A stretch of 64,000 nt of DNA from Micrococcales bacterium KH10 (GTDB taxonomy: Bacteria > Actinomycetota > Actinomycetes > Actinomycetales > Cellulomonadaceae): NCBI GenBank assembly GCA_900188465.1, contig FZPE01000001.1, positions 434,001 through 498,000 on the forward strand, written 5' to 3'. The notes beneath the pieces are model-generated. The model searched no databases and was not told the DNA's origin. It saw nothing but the letters and a program-made list of their open reading frames with translations. Position 1 is the stretch's first letter, and every line of letters starts with the position of its first letter. The position numbers were made by a program, and so were the translations under genes. Positions 59,283 to 64,000 of the stretch are shown piece by piece.

Positions 59283-59346
59283 GGGGGCATGATAATCGTG
59301 TTGAGCACCACCTATTACCGGTGCCCGACACGATTATTGTGCCCTC
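59283..59346. repeat. Long imperfect palindrome between the MmcQ/YjbR gene and mqo
   Basis: GGGCATGATAATCGTGT..GCACC (from 59285) can pair over about 25 positions with GGTGCCCGACACGATTATTGTGCCC (ending 59344), mostly Watson-Crick with a few G-U pairs and one or two mismatches, around a 9-10 base loop. The flanks GAGGG/CCCTC extend it. It lies 46 bases after the stop. It may be a terminator without a clear T-tract, or a dispersed palindromic element. The rest of the 216-base gap holds the mqo -10. Confidence 0.6.
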
Positions 59347-59441
59347 AAGTCAAGGGCGAGGTCGGCATCGTCCAGATCTCAGGCGGGATGCCTGAGACGT
59401 TCACAAAACGGGCATGACTGCACCAATGGCGCATCGAGGAC

Positions 59442-59447
59442 TAACAT
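59442..59447 (+). promoter_or_regulatory. -10 box of mqo
   Basis: TAACAT ends seven bases before the mqo ATG, so the start codon would be at or near the first base of the mRNA (leaderless). No clear -35 box is seen. Confidence 0.45.
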
Positions 59448-59454
59448 TGCGCCT

Positions 59455-60966
59455 ATGCCCAGCACCGTATCTGTGAGTACACACGCGAGCGCAGCACAAG
59501 CGTCATCGGCCCAACCAGCACCGATACTCTTTGCGAATCGCGGCAGCGACATAGCCGGACAACACTATGACGCGGTGCTTGTCGGCGGTGGGATCATGAG
59601 TGCCACACTGGGGACCTTCCTATCGCTGCTCGAACCCACCTGGCGCATTCTGATCGTCGAACGCCTCGACGAGGTAGCGCGGGAAAGCTCCAACCCCTGG
59701 AACAATGCGGGCACCGGCCACGCGGCACTCTGCGAGCTGAACTACACCCCCGAGCGCCCCGACGGCACCATCGAAACGACGAAGGCCGCCACGATCAACC
59801 GCAATTTCGAGGTCTCCCGCACCCTGTGGGCAGCACTGACACGCCGCGGGCTGATCCCCGATCCATCGCGTTTCCTGTCTGTCACCCCGCATATGACTCT
59901 CGTGCGCGGCGCCAAAGACGTGGACTACCTCAAACGCCGCTACGAAGCGATCCGCGAGGTCCCTGGCTTTACTTCCATGGAGTTCAGCACCGATCGTGAC
60001 ACCATTGCGAGTTGGGCACCGCTGCTGGTCGCTGGACGACGGGACGAGCCCATTGCCGCGACTCGCGTTGCCGAGGGAACAGACATCAACTTCGGAGCGC
60101 TGACTCGCGAACTCATCGACATCCTGCGCCACCGCGGCACCGAACTCCGCACCAACCACGAGGTGACGAAACTGCACCGACGCGGCGGCAAATGGCAAGT
60201 CCAAATCAAGGACCGTCGCTGGAACGCGAGCCGTCGACCTGCCAAAATCACTGCCGATTTTGTCTTTGTCGGTGCGGGTGGTTACGCCCTGCCCCTGCTA
60301 CAGCGTTCCGGCATCAAAGAGATTCGCGGCTACGGCGGCTTCCCGATCTCCGGCAAGTTCCTGCGCACCACCAACCCGGATATCGTCGCGAAACATCAAG
60401 CGAAGGTCTACGGGAAGGCCTCGGTTGGGTCACCGCCGATGTCAGTGCCCCACCTGGACACTCGGGTTGTCGATGGCAAGGAAGCCCTACTGTTCGGCCC
60501 TTACGCCGGATTCAGCCCGCGCTACCTGAAAACAGGCTCGCTCTGGGATCTGGTACGGTCCCTGCGCCTGGGCAACATCATTTCGATGGTGGGGGCAGGC
60601 TGGCACAACATGGACCTGACCCGGTACCTGATCGGTCAGTTGATCGCCCGCGACGAAACTCAGTTCCGCGCCCTGCTTGACTTCTATCCCGAGGCAAAAC
60701 CCGGTGACTGGGAATGGATTACCGCGGGTCAGCGCGTTCAGGTGATCAAACGGGACAAAGGCAAGGGCGGAAAGCTTGAGTTCGGTACCGAACTCGTGAC
60801 CAGTTCTGACGGTTCCATCGCCGGATTGCTCGGTGCATCCCCTGGCGCGTCCACTGCCGCCGCCACTATGGTCCGACTGCTGAAGACCTGTTTCCCGGAC
60901 CGTATCGATTCTTGGCGCAGTGACCTGGAAGAACTCGTCCCAGGAGCCTTTGACAGTGTCGGATAA
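59455..60966 (+). CDS. mqo: Malate:quinone oxidoreductase
   Basis: FAD-dependent peripheral membrane enzyme oxidising malate to oxaloacetate and passing electrons to quinone. The 503-residue protein has an N-terminal extension of about 35 residues before the Rossmann FAD motif [15 protein letters not shown], then [20 protein letters not shown], and [15 protein letters not shown] and [10 protein letters not shown] in the middle. The C-terminal [15 protein letters not shown] completes the family pattern. The stop overlaps the RNase H start by 11 bases. Use of Mqo is common in actinobacteria. Confidence 0.96.
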   Translation: MPSTVSVSTHASAAQASSAQPAPILFANRGSDIAGQHYDAVLVGGGIMSATLGTFLSLLEPTWRILIVERLDEVARESSNPWNNAGTGHAALCELNYTPERPDGTIETTKAATINRNFEVSRTLWAALTRRGLIPDPSRFLSVTPHMTLVRGAKDVDYLKRRYEAIREVPGFTSMEFSTDRDTIASWAPLLVAGRRDEPIAATRVAEGTDINFGALTRELIDILRHRGTELRTNHEVTKLHRRGGKWQVQIKDRRWNASRRPAKITADFVFVGAGGYALPLLQRSGIKEIRGYGGFPISGKFLRTTNPDIVAKHQAKVYGKASVGSPPMSVPHLDTRVVDGKEALLFGPYAGFSPRYLKTGSLWDLVRSLRLGNIISMVGAGWHNMDLTRYLIGQLIARDETQFRALLDFYPEAKPGDWEWITAGQRVQVIKRDKGKGGKLEFGTELVTSSDGSIAGLLGASPGASTAAATMVRLLKTCFPDRIDSWRSDLEELVPGAFDSVG

Positions 60967-61405
60967 CCAAGCACCTGTACACATGTGGACCGACGGGGCC
61001 TGCAAAGGCAATCCCGGTCCTGGCGGCTGGGGCGTTCACATCGAATGGGGTGCCCACATCAAGGACCTATGGGGCGGGGACGAGCAAACCACCAACAACC
61101 AGATGGAGCTGCTGGCCGTCGTCAAAGGACTGCGCGCGCTCACCCGGCCGTGCACGGTCGTCGTTCATGTCGACTCCAGATACGTGATGAACGGGATCCA
61201 GGACTGGATCCATAACTGGAAGCGCAATGGCTGGCGCACTGCTGGCCGCAAGCCGGTCAAGAACGCCGAGTTATGGCAAGAACTCGACGCCGAGATCGCG
61301 CGGCACGATGTCTCCTGGCAGTGGGTCAAAGGGCACGCGGGTGACCCGGGAAATGAACGAGCAGACGAGTTAGCCAACCGCGGTGTCACAGAACTGAACC
61401 GATAG
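60956..61405 (+). CDS. rnhA: Ribonuclease HI
   Basis: Degrades RNA in RNA-DNA hybrids. In this 149-residue protein all four catalytic acids are present: Asp in [14 protein letters not shown], Glu in [13 protein letters not shown], Asp in [11 protein letters not shown] and Asp in RADELANRG. The basic protrusion ([18 protein letters not shown]) is intact, as in E. coli-type enzymes. The GTG at 60956 with AGGAG nine bases upstream lies inside the end of mqo, so translation is coupled. Confidence 0.95.
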   Translation: MSDNQAPVHMWTDGACKGNPGPGGWGVHIEWGAHIKDLWGGDEQTTNNQMELLAVVKGLRALTRPCTVVVHVDSRYVMNGIQDWIHNWKRNGWRTAGRKPVKNAELWQELDAEIARHDVSWQWVKGHAGDPGNERADELANRGVTELNR

Positions 61406-61559
61406 ATCATTGTCCGTCACTGCGATGCCTCTATCGTCTGACTTCCAGCGAGTTCCGGCAGCGACGCAGTGAGGCGCACCAAAGATTGGCTAGGCATCGC
61501 TAAGCCACAAAATCGGCTCGATCGACCTATGCTGGAAGAGTCCATCCAAGGAGGTCAAC

Positions 61560-62003
61560 ATGCCCAAGGCATCACCCGAAGTAGCGAAGATTTTGCAGGC
61601 GACCCTGGTCGATCTGATCGACCTGTCCCTGCTCGGCAAGCAAGCCCACTGGAATGTGCACGGGCCGCAGTTCCGTTCCGTGCACCTCGAACTCGATGTG
61701 CTGGTCACACAAGTACGGGAGTCGTACGACACAGTCGCCGAGCGCCTCGCGCAACTGGGCGTCTCCCCCGACGGCCGTGTCGAAACCATTGCGGGAACCT
61801 CGCAAGTCGAGGACATCGGCCCCGGACCGATCGGTTCAGACAAGGTCGTCCAGATCATGGCAGACCGTGTTGATGCCGTGTCCCAGCGGATCAAGGACGC
61901 CCTGCCGCAAGTCGAGGAAGATCTACTCAGCCAGGATCACCTGATCGCCGTGGCACAGAATCTTGACGAGCGCGCCTGGTTCCTACGCTCACAGATCAAG
62001 TAA
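61560..62003 (+). CDS. dps: Dps family DNA-binding ferritin-like protein
   Basis: Oxidises and stores iron and protects DNA in stress as a dodecamer. In this 147-residue protein the ferroxidase residues are in KQAHWNVHGPQF (two His) and ESYDTVAERLAQLG (Asp, Glu). The N-terminal tail is very short, so DNA binding by a basic tail is unlikely. A strong AAGGAGG lies six bases before the ATG. The 154-base gap upstream has a TATGCT -10-like box near 61536 and a CACTGCG/CGCAGTG dyad, but no operator I can name. Confidence 0.93.
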   Translation: MPKASPEVAKILQATLVDLIDLSLLGKQAHWNVHGPQFRSVHLELDVLVTQVRESYDTVAERLAQLGVSPDGRVETIAGTSQVEDIGPGPIGSDKVVQIMADRVDAVSQRIKDALPQVEEDLLSQDHLIAVAQNLDERAWFLRSQIK

Positions 62004-62020
62004 CTGAACTTTCATACAAC

Positions 62021-62060
62021 ATTGGGCGGCCCCCGAGAGCGGGTGCCGCCCAATCGTTTG
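62021..62060. terminator. Bidirectional terminator between dps and aldo/keto reductase
   Basis: A perfect 10-bp stem, ATTGGGCGGC (62021-62030) with GCCGCCCAAT (62045-62054), has a 14-base loop. It is flanked by T/A-containing ends on both sides and separates two convergent genes. Confidence 0.85.
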
Positions 62061-62062
62061 TC

Positions 62063-62920
62063 CTAGAACTCTTCGTGGACTGCGGGGTCTTGACCTGAGA
62101 TACGTCCATCGGGTCGCCCGAGAGCGCTGATTGCAGCGATCTCATCCTCGGTCAAGGTCACATCGAAGATGTCGAGGTTCTCGCGTTGCCGCCCCGAATT
62201 CGCGGACTTCGGCAGCGGAATCGTCCCAAGCTGGGTGTGCCAGCGCAGAATAATCTGCACCGGGCTCTTGCCGTGACGCGCTGCGATTTCGCGGATAACG
62301 GGCTCATTCGCCATCTCATTGCCGCGCCCCACCGGTGACCACGACTCGGTCTGGACGCCCAACTCCCGGTGGATCTCGATGGCGTCGAGCTGCGGGAAGT
62401 ACGGGTGGAATTCAATCTGGTTGATCACCGGCACGTCACCCGTGGCGTCGATAACCGCCTGGAGATGTTCGGGCAAGAAGTTGGATACACCCACGGCTTT
62501 GATCAGACCGGATTCGCGCATCTCCAACAGTGCCTTGTAGACCTCGATGTACTTGCCGATCCTCGGCAGTGGCCAGTGAATCAGGTACAGGTCGATGTAG
62601 TCCAAGCCCGTGCGGTAAACGGATTCTTGCACGGTGGTGATCGTCGCGTCATAGTCGTGGTAGCGACCAGGGATTTTGCTCGTGACGAAGATCTGTTCGC
62701 GCGGCACACTAGATTGACGCACGCCAGCGCCGACCGCACCCTCGTTGTCATATCGGAAGGCCGAGTCGATGAGCCGGTAGCCGTTGTCGATGGCACCGGC
62801 GATTGCGGCAGCACCTTCGCTACCTCTGAGGCCATATGTGCCAAGTGCCACGCTCGGGTAGTCAGTACCGTCGTTAAGACGAACAGTGGGTATTTCAATA
62901 GGTGTGAGGTCATCTGCCAT
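62063..62920 (-). CDS. Aldo/keto reductase
   Basis: A 285-residue NADPH-dependent reductase with TIM-barrel fold. The catalytic tetrad is visible as Asp and Tyr in DSAFRYDNE, Lys in TSKIPG and His in LIHWPL. The cofactor-binding C-terminal region has LPKSANSGRQREN. It resembles 2,5-diketo-gluconate reductase-like AKR5 enzymes; the real substrate is unknown. The ATG start is divergent from the GntR gene 101 bases away. Confidence 0.92.
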   Translation of the reverse strand: MADDLTPIEIPTVRLNDGTDYPSVALGTYGLRGSEGAAAIAGAIDNGYRLIDSAFRYDNEGAVGAGVRQSSVPREQIFVTSKIPGRYHDYDATITTVQESVYRTGLDYIDLYLIHWPLPRIGKYIEVYKALLEMRESGLIKAVGVSNFLPEHLQAVIDATGDVPVINQIEFHPYFPQLDAIEIHRELGVQTESWSPVGRGNEMANEPVIREIAARHGKSPVQIILRWHTQLGTIPLPKSANSGRQRENLDIFDVTLTEDEIAAISALGRPDGRISGQDPAVHEEF

Positions 62921-62994
62921 ATTTCGAGCCTATACCCACGCGTGGTTCGTTGAAGTCTCGACCTGACACGGCCAGCGAAGGTCGATCGGTGCCG

Positions 62995-63017
62995 TAGAGT
63001 AATTTTGCACAGGAGGT
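62995..63017 (+). promoter_or_regulatory. -10 box and ribosome site of the GntR gene
   Basis: TAGAGT (62995-63000) is followed by AGGAGGT (63011-63017), four bases before the GTG start. The -35 region is not recognisable. Confidence 0.5.
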
Positions 63018-63021
63018 CACC

Positions 63022-63378
63022 GTGGACTTGATCATTGATCACGAGGAAAACACAGCACCATACGAGCAACTGCGCCGCCAGATCACCGACGCCATCGTCA
63101 CCGGCGATCTGCCTGCCGGTGCGCGGCTGCCCACGGTGCGCCAACTTGCCACGGACCTCGGCCTCGCGGTGAACACTGTTGCCAAAACCTACCGCCAGCT
63201 CGAAGCTGCCGGTTTGGTCGAGACTCTGGGCAGGCGAGGCACCCTCGTCACTTCAAGTGTGCGACCCGGCGACAAGGCCGCTCGTCAGGCTGCCCAGATC
63301 TTTGTCGCACAAATTCGCGATCTCGGGATCGACGCAGATGAGGCCGTGGTGCTGGTGCGCGAGGCTTTTCAGCGCTGA
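63022..63378 (+). CDS. GntR family regulator, YtrA subfamily
   Basis: A 118-residue repressor. The GntR winged helix fills residues about 12-80 (PYEQLRRQITDAIVTGDLP, LPTVRQLATDLGLAVNTV, then AYRQL-like YRQLEAAGLV). Only a short helical tail of about 40 residues follows, as in YtrA-type regulators. These usually control an ABC exporter encoded beside them, but none is seen here. It starts at GTG with a strong AGGAGGT. Confidence 0.93.
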   Translation: MDLIIDHEENTAPYEQLRRQITDAIVTGDLPAGARLPTVRQLATDLGLAVNTVAKTYRQLEAAGLVETLGRRGTLVTSSVRPGDKAARQAAQIFVAQIRDLGIDADEAVVLVREAFQR

Positions 63379-63406
63379 CGGGCACCTAGCGGTCTGAGAC
63401 GATTAC

Positions 63407-63454
63407 GCTACTCGACCAGTGGTGGAACATGTCTCGATACGCGCTTCGCGCTAC
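63407..63454. repeat. Fragment of a dispersed actinobacterial intergenic repeat
   Basis: The segments GCTACTCGACCAG (63407-63419) and TCTCGATACGCGCTTCGCGCTAC (63432-63454) match, from memory, a short repeat scattered between genes in many Micrococcales and relatives. It contains the small hairpin CGCG-CTT-CGCG. Only one copy is in this window. Confidence 0.55.
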
Positions 63455-63470
63455 CCGGCGATCCGAGTCC

Positions 63471-63689
63471 TCAATCGAGGATGACGCCGAGGGTCGCACC
63501 CGCCAAACTGGCGATCGTCACCGCCGCCGCGGCAATGAACAGCACATTGTGCACCTTGAGGAACTTGGTCGGGTTACCGTGTTCATCGCGTGCCCTGGGA
63601 TCGTCACCTACCCGACGGACGAACTGTGGCCAGACCGCCAGGTTGAAGACAACGTTGAGTCCCAAAAGGACTATGAGCCAAATGTGCAT
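63471..63689 (-). CDS. Small membrane protein, SCO4848-like
   Basis: A 72-residue protein with two membrane spans (WLIVLLGLNVVFNLAVW and FIAAAAVTIASLAGATLGVIL) and a short loop containing RARDEHGNPTKFLKVH. The span-loop-span plan and the loop pattern resemble the SCO4848 family of actinobacterial small membrane proteins, whose function is unknown. It starts at ATG 63689 and is divergent from the alarmone synthetase gene. Confidence 0.7.
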   Translation of the reverse strand: MHIWLIVLLGLNVVFNLAVWPQFVRRVGDDPRARDEHGNPTKFLKVHNVLFIAAAAVTIASLAGATLGVILD

Positions 63690-63746
63690 AGCAGTACTCT
63701 AGAACGAGCACAGGTTCTACTCAATCAACGTTTCTAGGATTGATAC

Positions 63747-64000
63747 ATGGCTGATGAGGGTGCAGAAATACAGGTCCAAGCGCGACTCGCGAAAATTCTC
63801 GGTCCAGACAGTTCCGTCGCCGAACTCGAAGCACTCCGGGACGCTTTCACCCGTTTCATGTTGCAGTACAAATTCGCGATCGAGGAAGTCCTGACCAAGG
63901 TCAACATTCTGCGTGACGAGTTCACCCACCTGCACCACGAGAATCCCATCGAGCATGTGACTTCACGGCTGAAATCCCCTGGTTCGGTGCTCGACAAGGT
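63747..64000 (+). CDS. GTP pyrophosphokinase family protein (small alarmone synthetase), N-terminal part
   Basis: The first 84 codons of a RelA/SpoT-domain protein cut by the window end. The opening resembles the YjbM/YwaC small alarmone synthetases: FMLQYKFAIEEVLTKVNILRD, then HHENPIEHVTSRLKSP just before the synthetase core. Such proteins make (p)ppGpp from GTP or GDP and ATP without a hydrolase domain. The catalytic motifs lie beyond the window, so activity cannot be checked. The ATG has TAGGA upstream. Confidence 0.85.
   Translation, partial: MADEGAEIQVQARLAKILGPDSSVAELEALRDAFTRFMLQYKFAIEEVLTKVNILRDEFTHLHHENPIEHVTSRLKSPGSVLDK

Overview
The window is a piece of an Actinomycetota chromosome, most likely from the Micrococcales or a close relative. 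Supporting points are moderately high GC, many GTG starts, many four-base ATGA/GTGA gene overlaps, promoters whose -10 box lies only a few bases before the start codon, and housekeeping gene order typical of that class (hrcA-dnaJ-rsmE-HIT-phoH-ybeY-CNNM-era, leuA-recO-uppS-glyQS-dusB-dgt-dnaG, hemW-lepA-rpsT-holA-comEC-comEA-degV-leuS). I see no rRNA, tRNA, CRISPR array, insertion sequence or phage. The species cannot be named from the sequence alone.

1-9,232: nucleoside salvage. The end of a BMP-type nucleoside ABC ATPase and two permeases are followed by cdd, deoA, add and deoC on the plus strand. A PGM-type phosphosugar mutase and purine nucleoside phosphorylase lie convergent on the minus strand. 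Together they can import nucleosides, deaminate them, phosphorolyse them, isomerise the (deoxy)ribose-1-phosphate and cleave deoxyribose-5-phosphate. 9,240-12,110: a decayed patch with a surface-protein stub and a heavy-metal P-type ATPase carrying three lesions behind an intact ArsR/SmtB regulator resembling KmtR, then an NAD(P)-binding protein. 12,220-17,998: dnaG, dgt, dusB, glyQS. 18,256-23,826: a ROK repressor and a three-gene monosaccharide ABC transporter (GguA/GguB/ChvE type) ending in a strong terminator. The ROK promoter and the transporter promoter both carry their -35 box inside a similar inverted repeat.

23,923-27,566: uppS, recO and leuA. leuA is preceded by a leader peptide with five consecutive Leu codons, a hairpin and a possible pseudoknot. 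27,592-32,404: three lineage-specific membrane proteins, two of which share a variant-leucine-repeat-like domain placed at opposite ends. 32,536-39,719: the era-to-hrcA block with a CIRCE operator. 39,722-42,648: a DUF3097 protein and an acyltransferase-SGNH protein. 42,716-55,090: hemW, lepA, a PemK/MazF-like protein, an HNH remnant, rpsT, holA, comEC, comEA, degV, leuS. 55,132-64,000: VKOR, an MFS exporter, a membrane-anchored metallophosphoesterase, an MmcQ/YjbR protein, mqo, rnhA, dps, an aldo/keto reductase, a GntR regulator, a dispersed intergenic repeat, a small membrane protein and the start of a small alarmone synthetase.

The two blocks that look inserted into otherwise conserved order are the sugar transporter island and the three-protein membrane cluster. 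The cluster is the best candidate for an undescribed system, but its function cannot be read from the sequence.
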